Of a stretch of 64,000 nucleotides of DNA, positions 9,457 to 16,528 are shown in pieces. This DNA is from Gammaproteobacteria bacterium. GTDB taxonomy: Bacteria > Pseudomonadota > Gammaproteobacteria > HK1. Under the pieces are notes generated by a model. The model did not search any database, was not told the DNA's origin, and saw nothing but the letters and a program-made list of their open reading frames with translations. The stretch covers positions 1 to 64,000 of the forward strand of contig JAACFO010000007.1 in assembly GCA_009937425.1 (NCBI GenBank). Reading direction: 5' to 3'. Made by a program: the position numbers and the translations under genes. Numbering within the stretch: the first letter of the stretch is position 1; each line of letters opens with the position of its first letter.

Positions 9457-10284
9457 TTACAAATTTAGTTCCGCGAGCAGATTCTTCCAGTCCGCCCGGG
9501 GGTCGCCGAAAGCCACGAAGGGAGGGTTCTCCAGAGAGGCCGACTCGTTGTAACGCAAGGGCTGCAATGTGCAATCTGTCAGTCCGCCACCGGCCTCCTC
9601 GAGGAGACATTGGCTGGCCGCCGTATCCCATTCGCTTGTTGGACCGAATGCCGGGTACAGGTCGGCAAGCCCCCGGGCCACCAGACACGCTTTCAGCGAG
9701 CTGCTGGCGCGAATTACGCGCACGCCGCCGAGCTTCGCGATCAGCCGGTTCACGTCGTCGCTGCGACGCCTGCGGCTGCGCAGCACGACTATCTGGTGGG
9801 TGGGTAGCCGGCGGGTGCGAATGTTTTCCCGTACGCCGTCGGCGTGCGCGAGCCGCGCACCGCCGGCGCGCACGGCCGCGCAACAAATACCGGAGATCGG
9901 CACTGCCACCACGCCGAGTATCGGCTCACCGTCGCTGACCAGGGCGACGTTGATGGTGAACTCCCCACTTCGCGCGACGAAACCACGGGTGCCGTCGACG
10001 GGATCCACCAACCAGTAGCTCTGCCACCGAGCACGCTCCTCGAACGGGGGAATCGCGCCCTCCTCGGACAGAATCGGCAAGCCGGGCTCGAGGGCCGCGA
10101 GACCCTCGCTGATAATTTCGTGGGCCGCCAGGTCCGCGCTGGTCACCGGCGATTGATCGGTCTTGCTGTGTACCTCGAATTCCGTCTCATAGATGGCCAT
10201 CACGCGACGCGCTGCGACGGCGACAGTCGCCGACACGCCGTCGGCAAGACGCCAGAGATCCGCGGCGGCCGCGACCCGGGTCAT
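9457..10284 (-). CDS. cysQ: 3'(2'),5'-bisphosphate nucleotidase / inositol monophosphatase family
   Basis: The 275-residue protein belongs to the metal-dependent inositol monophosphatase family. It has the metal-binding strings LPILSEEG and LVDPVDGTRGF and a late WDTAA motif. CysQ removes the 3'-phosphate from adenosine 3',5'-bisphosphate made during sulfate assimilation. Length fits CysQ (about 250-275), and the DPVDGTRGF form is that of CysQ rather than SuhB. The gene begins 19 bases from the trmB stop on the same strand. The 186 bases between its stop and the GGDEF-EAL start hold a weak hairpin and no gene. Confidence 0.88.
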   Translation of the reverse strand: MTRVAAAADLWRLADGVSATVAVAARRVMAIYETEFEVHSKTDQSPVTSADLAAHEIISEGLAALEPGLPILSEEGAIPPFEERARWQSYWLVDPVDGTRGFVARSGEFTINVALVSDGEPILGVVAVPISGICCAAVRAGGARLAHADGVRENIRTRRLPTHQIVVLRSRRRRSDDVNRLIAKLGGVRVIRASSSLKACLVARGLADLYPAFGPTSEWDTAASQCLLEEAGGGLTDCTLQPLRYNESASLENPPFVAFGDPRADWKNLLAELNL

Positions 10285-10303
10285 GGGATTGGACCTGTTG
10301 ATA

Positions 10304-10996
10304 TCAGTTCGATGGCCTTCGCTGGAAGCGCAGATCCCAGACCTGGTGTCCCAGCCGTTGTCCGCGCAGTTCGAACTTCGTCACCGGACGATCCCCGCGT
10401 AGTCGGCAAAAATTCCCCTGACCGGCCAGGTTCACGAATGCATCATCCGCCTCCAGCACCGCCAGCATGTGCTCGGCGTAATTCTGCCAGTCGGTGGCGA
10501 GCTGAAATACCCCACCGGGCGCGAGACTGGCCGCGACCAGCTTGACGAAATCCGCCTGCACCAGGCGGCGTTTGTGATGGCGCTTTTTCGGCCAGGGATC
10601 AGAGAACAACAGCAAGACCGTATCGAGGCAGGCAGGGCCAATGCGCTCGCGCAGCACATCCACCGCATCAGCGCGCAACAAACGCACATTGGTAAGGTGC
10701 TTTTCGGCAATGGCCGCAAGAGTCCGGCCGATGCCGGGCTCGTAGACGTCGACCCCCAGATAGTCGCACTGGGGATGGGACTCGGCCAGGGTGATGAGGG
10801 TTTCACCATTTCCGAATCCGATCTCCAGTACCCTGGGGGCCCGGCGCCCGAATACGGCGTCGAGATCCAGCAGGCCCGCGCCCTCCAGGCCATAGGTCGG
10901 CCAGCGGTGCTCGATGGCGGCCCGTTGCGCCGGCGTCATGCGCGCCGAGCGCCGCACGAAGCTGCGCACCGGTCGATGTGAGGCGCCGGCGGTCAC
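10304..10996 (-). CDS. trmB: tRNA (guanine-N7)-methyltransferase
   Basis: TrmB uses S-adenosylmethionine to make m7G46 in tRNA. The 230-residue protein has the family's N terminus (RSFVRRSAR, then RWPTYGLE). It also has the SAM-binding string LEIGFGNGE and the signature FSDPWPKKRHHKRR. A GTG at 10996 is the start, because the conserved N terminus begins just after it. In several gammaproteobacteria trmB follows thiG; here a receiver and an MBL-hydrolase gene on the opposite strand separate the two. Confidence 0.95.
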   Translation of the reverse strand: MTAGASHRPVRSFVRRSARMTPAQRAAIEHRWPTYGLEGAGLLDLDAVFGRRAPRVLEIGFGNGETLITLAESHPQCDYLGVDVYEPGIGRTLAAIAEKHLTNVRLLRADAVDVLRERIGPACLDTVLLLFSDPWPKKRHHKRRLVQADFVKLVAASLAPGGVFQLATDWQNYAEHMLAVLEADDAFVNLAGQGNFCRLRGDRPVTKFELRGQRLGHQVWDLRFQRRPSN

Positions 10997-11166
10997 TGAC
11001 GGGCGCAGGATCCCGTTGGTGGAGCGCGTCTCGACTGCACATGGGAATCATCCGCAAATAAAGGCAAATTGATTAACTCCATGAAAAAAACCTGCTAAAT
11101 TACGGATTGGAGGGGAAATATGCTGGCCCAGTACGGCCGGTCAATAACTAAATTGGTGGGTCCCCG

Positions 11167-11568
11167 GTGCCAGCGAAAACTCCAGAGATCGTCGTCATTG
11201 ACGACAGCCCCACGTCGATTTCCTTATATGAACTCAGCATCGAGTCCCTCGATGTGGACCTGCGATCCTTTCAGTCCGCCTCGAATTCCCTCGAATATCT
11301 CCAGGATCACAGCGCGGATCTGGTGTTTCTGGACGTCCTCATGCGTGAAAAGGATGGTCTCACCCTGCTGAAAAAGCTCAGGGGAATGAAACGTCATCAG
11401 AATACCGTAGTCGTGATGGTGACGTCGAAGGACTACCATCAGGACAGGCACATCGCCAGGGGTCTCGGGGTGCGCGAGTATCTGGTCAAACCACTGCGCT
11501 CCCAGGAAATTCGTGAGATTATCTGCAAGTACACAGACGCCCAGCCAGACGCCGGCCAACAAACATAA
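11167..11568 (+). CDS. stand-alone response regulator receiver protein
   Basis: A 133-residue CheY-like receiver without an output domain. The acidic pair DD follows the first strand (IVVIDDSP). The phosphoacceptor is the Asp in VFLDVLM, and the conserved Thr/Ser and Lys (MVTSKD and YLVKPL) are present. The start is a GTG at 11167, with GGTGGG a few bases upstream. An ATG at 11120 has a good AGGGG site but lies in another frame. The stop is three bases before the start of the MBL-fold hydrolase gene, so the two are almost surely one transcript. A direct partner role with the hydrolase is inference. Confidence 0.9.
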   Translation: MPAKTPEIVVIDDSPTSISLYELSIESLDVDLRSFQSASNSLEYLQDHSADLVFLDVLMREKDGLTLLKKLRGMKRHQNTVVVMVTSKDYHQDRHIARGLGVREYLVKPLRSQEIREIICKYTDAQPDAGQQT

Positions 11569-11571
11569 TTT

Positions 11572-12483
11572 ATGAGCGACAATTACCTGCGCTTCTGGGG
11601 GGTGCGTGGCTCCTATCCGGCCCCATTCGACACTCATTGCAAGGTTGGCGGAAACACTTCCTGTGTAGAGGTGCGCGTTGGCGACCAGATTCTCGTCTGT
11701 GACGCCGGGTCCGGCATCGTTCCCCTTGGAAACGATCTCATGCGGCAGAAGGAGATCCGCGAACTCACGGTTATTCTTACCCACTACCACTGGGATCACA
11801 TCTCGGGTCTGCCCTTTTTCGTGCCCGCCTTCGTACCCGGATGGAAAATTCACTTCTTCGGCCCCGGAGAAACCGAGCACGATATTGCCAAGCACATATC
11901 GGATCAGATGAAGGCACCCTACTTTCCCGTCGAGACGGAAACCTGGCTCGCCGACGTCAAGTATCTGGAATCCGGTTTGAATCCCCTGGATATCGGCCCC
12001 ATCCACATCGAGCACTTCAACGTGCACCACCCGGGCAGCACCTTCGGCTACCGCATTCACGCCGGTGATACCACCATCGTCTATGCATCGGACAACGAGC
12101 TGGCATTCATCGACGAATCAATCGAGCGTCGCAAGCCGGAATTCGACGCCCACGAGCGGGATTTGCTCGACGTCATGAAAGAAGAAGAGCGGCGCCGGGT
12201 GCAGGAATTCATGCAGGACGTGGACGTGCTGATACACGATGCCCAGTACACCCCGGAGGATTACCAGAAGAAGCGCGGTTGGGGACATTCTTGCTACATC
12301 GATACGGTGAACGCCGCCATGGACGCCGGCGTCAAGGATCTGTACCTGTTCCACTTGGATCCGAACTACAGCGACGATCAGGTCGACACCATGCTCGAGC
12401 ACTCCCGGCAGATCATCAAGAAGGCGAAATCAACCATGCGCTGCCATGTGGCGCGCGAGGGAATGCGGATCGATCTGGGTTAG
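11572..12483 (+). CDS. metallo-beta-lactamase-fold hydrolase
   Basis: The 303-residue protein has the MBL metal site HxHxDH at residues 71-76 (THYHWDH), further His and Asp ligands around FNVHHPG and YASDN, and a late GWGHS string. The N terminus with FWGVRGS and GGNTSCVEVR is typical of a PhnP/RNase Z-like branch that contains phosphodiesterases. An acidic and basic helical insert lies at about residues 183-215. It is probably cytoplasmic, as no signal peptide is seen. It probably cleaves a phosphodiester, perhaps a cyclic nucleotide, but the substrate is unknown. It is cotranscribed with the receiver gene and convergent with thiG. Confidence 0.85.
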   Translation: MSDNYLRFWGVRGSYPAPFDTHCKVGGNTSCVEVRVGDQILVCDAGSGIVPLGNDLMRQKEIRELTVILTHYHWDHISGLPFFVPAFVPGWKIHFFGPGETEHDIAKHISDQMKAPYFPVETETWLADVKYLESGLNPLDIGPIHIEHFNVHHPGSTFGYRIHAGDTTIVYASDNELAFIDESIERRKPEFDAHERDLLDVMKEEERRRVQEFMQDVDVLIHDAQYTPEDYQKKRGWGHSCYIDTVNAAMDAGVKDLYLFHLDPNYSDDQVDTMLEHSRQIIKKAKSTMRCHVAREGMRIDLG

Positions 12484-12489
12484 GTGGAG

Positions 12490-12514
12490 GGGGACAGATT
12501 TCAAATCTGTCCCC
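12490..12514. repeat. GGGGACAGATTT inverted repeat (REP-like hairpin)
   Basis: Two 12-base arms (GGGGACAGATTT and its exact complement) are separated by one base. A 12-base string CCCCTAATCAAT then occurs twice, at 12511-12522 and 12525-12536, overlapping the end of thiG. The element sits between the convergent MBL hydrolase and thiG genes. There is no T-run, so it is not a classic terminator, though it may stop or protect transcripts. The GGGGACAGAT core recurs in the large palindrome at 53185-53262. Confidence 0.8.
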
Positions 12515-12527
12515 TAATCAATATCCC

Positions 12528-13352
12528 CTAATCAATCACACCGTCGATGGGTGAGGATGCACTGGCGAAACGCTTGCGCGGCATGCGCCCGGCGAGATAA
12601 GCCTCGCGGCCCGCCCGGATGGCCTTGTTCATTGCCGAAGCCATCAGCACCGGATGTGTCGCCGCCGCGATGGCGGTGTTCATGAGTACACCGTCACAAC
12701 CGAGCTCCATGGCAATAGCCGCATCGGAAGCGGTTCCAACCCCCGCATCCACCACGATGGGCACATTGGCATTCTCGACAATAGTCAGAATGTTGTAGGG
12801 ATTGCGGATGCCGAGCCCGGATCCGATGGGCGCCGCCAGGGGCATTACCGACACGCAGCCCACATCTTCCAGGCGCTTTGCCATGATGGGATCGTCGGTG
12901 GTGTAGACCATCACCTTGAAGCCGTCCTTGACCAGCTCCTCCGCGGCCTCCAGGGTTGCCGTGACATCGGGGTACAGGGTTTTCTGGTCACCAAGCACCT
13001 CGAGCTTCACCAGGTCGTGACCATCGAGAAGCTCGCGGGCGAGTTTGCACGTGCGCACCGCGGAACGCGCATCGTAACAACCGGCGGTGTTAGGCAGGAT
13101 CGTAAACTTCTCCGGCGAGAGAAAATCCAGAAGATTGGGCTCATCCGGATCTTGACCGATATTGGTGCGGCGGATGGCAACCGTGACGATGCGGGCGCCG
13201 CTGGCCTCGATGGCCCGGCGAGTTTCGTCGAAATCCCGGTACTTGCCCGTGCCCACCAGCAAACGCGAGGGGTACTCGACGCCGGCAACCACGAGCGGCG
13301 TGTCGACGGGAGCAACCACCGAACTTCTCTCCAGCTCCTCGACTATCGCCAT
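12528..13352 (-). CDS. thiG: thiazole synthase
   Basis: ThiG condenses deoxyxylulose 5-phosphate, dehydroglycine and the sulfur carried on ThiS-thiocarboxylate to form the thiazole part of thiamine. The 274-residue barrel protein has the family strings [21 protein letters not shown] and VKLEVLGD (with the Schiff-base lysine). It also has PIGSGLGI and [11 protein letters not shown]. It lies 25 bases after thiS, as an operon. The last bases overlap a short direct repeat next to the GGGGACAGAT hairpin. Confidence 0.97.
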   Translation of the reverse strand: MAIVEELERSSVVAPVDTPLVVAGVEYPSRLLVGTGKYRDFDETRRAIEASGARIVTVAIRRTNIGQDPDEPNLLDFLSPEKFTILPNTAGCYDARSAVRTCKLARELLDGHDLVKLEVLGDQKTLYPDVTATLEAAEELVKDGFKVMVYTTDDPIMAKRLEDVGCVSVMPLAAPIGSGLGIRNPYNILTIVENANVPIVVDAGVGTASDAAIAMELGCDGVLMNTAIAAATHPVLMASAMNKAIRAGREAYLAGRMPRKRFASASSPIDGVID

Positions 13353-13377
13353 GAGGACCTCCGCTCGATGCTAACGG

Positions 13378-13578
13378 TCATCCGCCGCCGATAGCCTGCA
13401 CGATTTCCACCCGATCGCCGTCGTGCAGCCGATACTCCGCGTGCTGGCTCCGCGGCACTATTTCTTCGTTGACCTCTATGGCCAGCCGCTTACCGGAGAG
13501 CGCCAGACAATCGATCAGTCCGCGCAGGGTCAGCGCCTCTTCGAGGCCGCGCTGCTCACCATTGAGGACGATGTTCAT
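13378..13578 (-). CDS. thiS: sulfur carrier protein ThiS
   Basis: A 66-residue ubiquitin-like protein ending in Gly-Gly-Gly after EIVQAI. Its C-terminal glycine is adenylated and thiocarboxylated to donate sulfur to ThiG. The start ATG at 13578 gives the normal length. thiG follows 25 bases later. I saw no TPP riboswitch core in the leader upstream of 13578. Confidence 0.93.
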   Translation of the reverse strand: MNIVLNGEQRGLEEALTLRGLIDCLALSGKRLAIEVNEEIVPRSQHAEYRLHDGDRVEIVQAIGGG

Positions 13579-13772
13579 CGGCCTAGATTACGAGGGCACC
13601 GAGGCGAAATCAATACGCGCCAGGGAGCCCCGAGTCCGCCTACCTGAGGCCTGGAGTAGAGTTTGAATGCGCCCCTGGTTACCCTAGAATCCAAGGGGTG
13701 TGCCCATGTGACCACCAGTGCGCCACGGCGAGACAGTGACCAATTGTCGAGCAGGTAACAGAGAAGCACAAA

Positions 13773-13846
13773 GCGGGTGTCGTATAATGGTATTACCTCA
13801 GCTTCCCAAGCTGATGACGACGGTTCAATTCCGTTCACCCGCTCCA
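13773..13846 (+). tRNA. tRNA-Gly (anticodon CCC)
   Basis: A 74-base tRNA starts GCGGGTG and ends CACCCGC-T-CCA, so CCA is encoded. The D arm (TATAATGGTA), anticodon stem-loop (CAGCTTCCCAAGCTG) and T arm (ACGGTTCAATTCCGT) fold by eye. The seven-base anticodon loop TTCCCAA gives anticodon CCC, reading GGG codons. The gene overlaps, on the opposite strand, the last 22 bases of the arsenite transporter gene. Confidence 0.95.
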
Positions 13847-15015
13847 ACCCTTTCGTTTACAGAAGACGGCTCGTGTGGAAACCATCCTTGCGTGCCTAAG
13901 CAGAACTTGACCAACATCAACATGAGAGGCACTTCAATCAGCACACCAACCACGGTCGCGAGCGCTGCCCCGGAGGACAATCCGTACAACATAGCCGCTG
14001 TCGCGATGGCAACTTCAAAGTGGTTGGATGCACCAATCATGGCAGTGGGGGCTGCGTTCTCGTAGCTCAGTCCCGCCAGCTTGGACAGTCCGTATCCCAA
14101 GGCGAATACGAGCACCGTTTGAACAAACAACGGGATCGCAATCCACAGGATCGTCAGTGGATTTTGTACGATTGTCTCGCCCTTGAACGAGAACAACAGA
14201 ACGAGGGTGACCAACAGTGCGGTGATGGTCACAGGCGTCAAAACGCGTAGAAACGTCTCCTTGAACCACTGCTCTCCTTTGGCTGCGATAATCCACTTTC
14301 GAGAGGCGTAGCCGGCCACCAGCGGGAGCGCAACATAGATGCATATGGAAAGTAACAGGGCTTGCCATGGGACCGGCAACTTGCCTACGCCGAGCAGGAA
14401 ACCGCCGAAAACCCCAAACAGGACCAACATGGTCAGCGAGTTGATAGCCACCATCACCAGCGTGTGCCCGTCATTTCCTTTGGCAAGGTAGCCCCACACC
14501 AGAACCATGGCCGTACAGGGCGCGATTCCCAGGAGAATGCAGCCGGCAAGGTAGCTTCGCCAAAGCGGCACTTCGAGCATTTTCACGCCATCGACGAGCA
14601 CCACCTGACCCGCACCATAGGTATCGCCAACCGACAGGTTTGATCCCAGTGGCATCTTGACGAGATCAACCGCATCGGAGCCTATGAATGGCAGGAAAAG
14701 GGTCCCGAGAAAGAAGCTTGCGATGGCATACATCGTGAACGGTTTGACCGCCCAGTTAACGAACAGGGTCAATCCGACCGGGCGTATCGCTTTGCCCGCC
14801 TTGACCACCTCGTGGAAGTCGATCTTGACCATGATGGGGTACATCATGAAAAACAGGCACAATGCGATGGGGATGGAGACTACTGGTGCGTCGTTGATAT
14901 AGATCGCCATGCCGTCCAGCGTTCGGGCGATTTCCGGTGCCACTTTTCCGAGCAGGATTCCGGCGCCAATACAGAGCACGACCCACACGGTCAGAAAGCG
15001 TTCGAAGAAACTCAC
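13825..15015 (-). CDS. acr3: ACR3-family arsenite efflux permease
   Basis: The 396-residue protein has about ten membrane segments and the ACR3 strings [20 protein letters not shown] and [10 protein letters not shown]. These contain the conserved cysteine and glutamate of the arsenite path. It should pump As(III) out through the inner membrane. It follows arsR by 39 bases on the same strand. No arsenate reductase gene is nearby, so the pair may act on arsenite directly or rely on a reductase elsewhere. The last codons (after about NERVGAGER) are read from the antisense strand of the tRNA-Gly T arm and acceptor, so the natural C terminus has been set by the junction with the tRNA. Confidence 0.93.
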   Translation of the reverse strand: MSFFERFLTVWVVLCIGAGILLGKVAPEIARTLDGMAIYINDAPVVSIPIALCLFFMMYPIMVKIDFHEVVKAGKAIRPVGLTLFVNWAVKPFTMYAIASFFLGTLFLPFIGSDAVDLVKMPLGSNLSVGDTYGAGQVVLVDGVKMLEVPLWRSYLAGCILLGIAPCTAMVLVWGYLAKGNDGHTLVMVAINSLTMLVLFGVFGGFLLGVGKLPVPWQALLLSICIYVALPLVAGYASRKWIIAAKGEQWFKETFLRVLTPVTITALLVTLVLLFSFKGETIVQNPLTILWIAIPLFVQTVLVFALGYGLSKLAGLSYENAAPTAMIGASNHFEVAIATAAMLYGLSSGAALATVVGVLIEVPLMLMLVKFCLGTQGWFPHEPSSVNERVGAGERN

Positions 15016-15054
15016 TGTTGCACTCCCATCAAAGCACGCAGCAGATTCACGACC

Positions 15055-15405
15055 TCAGGCGGACTCAGCGGGGCAGCAACCTGGCAATACTGCGTCGAGA
15101 AGGGAGATGCAGGCTTCGGGTTGGCCCTGGCAACAGTCCTCCAACAAGAACGTGAGCAGCGCTTGCGTCCCGTCGAGATGAACAGCGTAGATAATCGAAC
15201 GTCCTTCGCGCCTGGATTCCAGCAGCCCGGCATTAACCAGGGTCGCCAGATGCGAAGACATGGTGTTCTGCGGCACGTTGACAGCGCGTGCAATTTCCCC
15301 AGCTGCCATCCCACGGGTGCCGCGGCGAACCAGCAGGCGGAATGCTTCCAGGCGTGTTTCCTGGGCAAGCGCTGCGAAGCCACGGGTAGCGACATTAACC
15401 TCCAT
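15055..15405 (-). CDS. arsR: ArsR-family arsenic-responsive repressor
   Basis: A 116-residue winged-helix repressor. The recognition helix lies around [19 protein letters not shown] (residues 44-62). Near the C terminus Cys91, Cys92 and Cys99 form a CCxxxxxxC cluster. This resembles ArsR proteins that bind As(III) with C-terminal cysteines rather than the classical CVC in the DNA-binding helix. Arsenite binding should release it from its operator and switch on acr3. Its start codon lies inside a palindrome that is a good operator candidate, so it probably represses itself. Confidence 0.93.
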   Translation of the reverse strand: MEVNVATRGFAALAQETRLEAFRLLVRRGTRGMAAGEIARAVNVPQNTMSSHLATLVNAGLLESRREGRSIIYAVHLDGTQALLTFLLEDCCQGQPEACISLLDAVLPGCCPAESA

Positions 15406-15427
15406 ATATCGAGATTAATCGATATAT
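15404..15427. promoter_or_regulatory. candidate ArsR operator
   Basis: Nine-base arms ATATATCGA and TCGATATAT are separated by six bases. The element touches the arsR start codon and extends 22 bases upstream, where an ArsR dimer would block transcription or initiation. It is much more AT-rich than its surroundings. The divergent ferredoxin-like gene starts 74 bases further on, so it could be affected too. Assignment is by position and symmetry. Confidence 0.6.
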
Positions 15428-15500
15428 ATACCTGCGACAACCCATTGACGAGCGATGTCTACAATTATTGAATCTCGATGGGAGCTGGAAACTCGGTTTA

Positions 15501-15896
15501 ATGAACACTACAAAGAAACCCGCTGCCGATCGATCGGCGTTTCTCGCGCGCAAGGTCGACGAACTGAACATTCCGACCATGCGCCGGCACATCTTTTTGT
15601 GCGCGGACCAGACGGAGCCGAAGTGCTCACAAAAGGAAGCCAGCCTCGCGTCCTGGAGCTATTTGAAAAAACGCCTGGATGAACTCGGTCTGGTGGGCGA
15701 GGGTGGCATTTACCGCACCAAGGCGAATTGTCTGCGCATTTGCCAGCAGGGACCGGTAGCGGTGGTCTATCCGGACGGCGTCTGGTATCGGGGATGCACG
15801 CCTGAGGTTCTCGAGCGCATCATTCAAGAGCATCTCGTCGGCGGTGCGCCGGTGGAAGAGTTCGTCATTGCCACCAACCCGTTATCGCTGAGCTGA
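15501..15896 (+). CDS. thioredoxin-like (2Fe-2S) ferredoxin domain protein
   Basis: The protein (131 residues from the ATG at 15501) has the thioredoxin-fold ferredoxin pattern: [13 protein letters not shown], then [18 protein letters not shown]. These four cysteines would bind a [2Fe-2S] cluster, as in the COG3411 and NuoE-like families. It is likely a small electron carrier. The frame can also begin at a TTG at 15468, but the conserved part starts well after 15501. Neither start has a clear ribosome-binding site. It is divergent from arsR; a link to arsenic handling is only positional. Confidence 0.8.
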   Translation: MNTTKKPAADRSAFLARKVDELNIPTMRRHIFLCADQTEPKCSQKEASLASWSYLKKRLDELGLVGEGGIYRTKANCLRICQQGPVAVVYPDGVWYRGCTPEVLERIIQEHLVGGAPVEEFVIATNPLSLS

Positions 15897-15920
15897 CCCG
15901 GGAGCCGGCTTGCCCCGGGG

Positions 15921-16505
15921 TCAGGATCGGACTTCGAGTACCATCACTTTCAAGCCGTTACTCTGCAGCTCCGTGCGTGCCTCGTTCAGGGCCTGCAGAT
16001 TCGTAAACGGGCCAACCCGCACCCGGTGCCACTTCTTCCCGCCCTCGATGGAAACGGTCTGGATCTTGGCCGGCATGCCCACGAGCGCCAACTCAGCCTT
16101 CAAGCGGTCCGCCTGGGTGAGATTACGAAAGGATCCAGCCTGCAGCACGTAGGTAACGTTGTTGTTCTCCCTTTTGCGGCTTGCGACGGTGCTTTTTGCA
16201 GTCAACTCGGCCTCGGGAACCGCGACCTCCATCTCCGGCAACATGGTGTAGAACTCGAAGCGCGGGCGCTTGGATTTTTCCGCGGTCTTGCGCTCCTCAG
16301 CTTCGGCACCTGCTTCGGACCTGTCGCTGCTGGTCGCCTCACGCACCGCCTGGACGACGCCTTCAGCGGAGAAGTACTCCTGAAACTCCGCGAACATCGT
16401 GCCGGCGACGCCGATTAGCAGACCGGCCACGAACCACAGCCAGCCACGGGCCGGCTTGGTTTTCTTGTTGCTCTTTCGCCGGTGCTTGTAATCCTTGGGT
16501 GCCAT
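15921..16505 (-). CDS. SPOR-domain membrane protein (FtsN-like)
   Basis: A 194-residue protein with a short basic cytoplasmic N terminus, one membrane segment (about residues 23-40), a linker of about 70 residues and a C-terminal SPOR domain (from about residue 115). The SPOR domain reads YVLQAGSFRN through WHRVRVGPF. SPOR domains bind septal peptidoglycan. The gene is 23 bases downstream of argS, the position held by the FtsN/SPOR gene next to argS and priA in pseudomonads. It is likely a division protein. Confidence 0.85.
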   Translation of the reverse strand: MAPKDYKHRRKSNKKTKPARGWLWFVAGLLIGVAGTMFAEFQEYFSAEGVVQAVREATSSDRSEAGAEAEERKTAEKSKRPRFEFYTMLPEMEVAVPEAELTAKSTVASRKRENNNVTYVLQAGSFRNLTQADRLKAELALVGMPAKIQTVSIEGGKKWHRVRVGPFTNLQALNEARTELQSNGLKVMVLEVRS

Positions 16506-16528
16506 CGCGTTATGCCTTGTAAGCGAAC

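Noticed and set aside
11120-11371. ATG at 11120 as start of the receiver gene
   Set aside because: It is out of frame with the receiver; the GTG at 11167 opens the right frame.
13579-13700. TPP riboswitch upstream of thiS
   Set aside because: Neither the CTGAGA nor the ACCTGATC core was found on the minus strand.
13575-13847. 90-residue minus-strand frame beginning [17 protein letters not shown]
   Set aside because: It is the antisense translation of tRNA-Gly; this peptide string is a well-known false gene call over glycine tRNAs.
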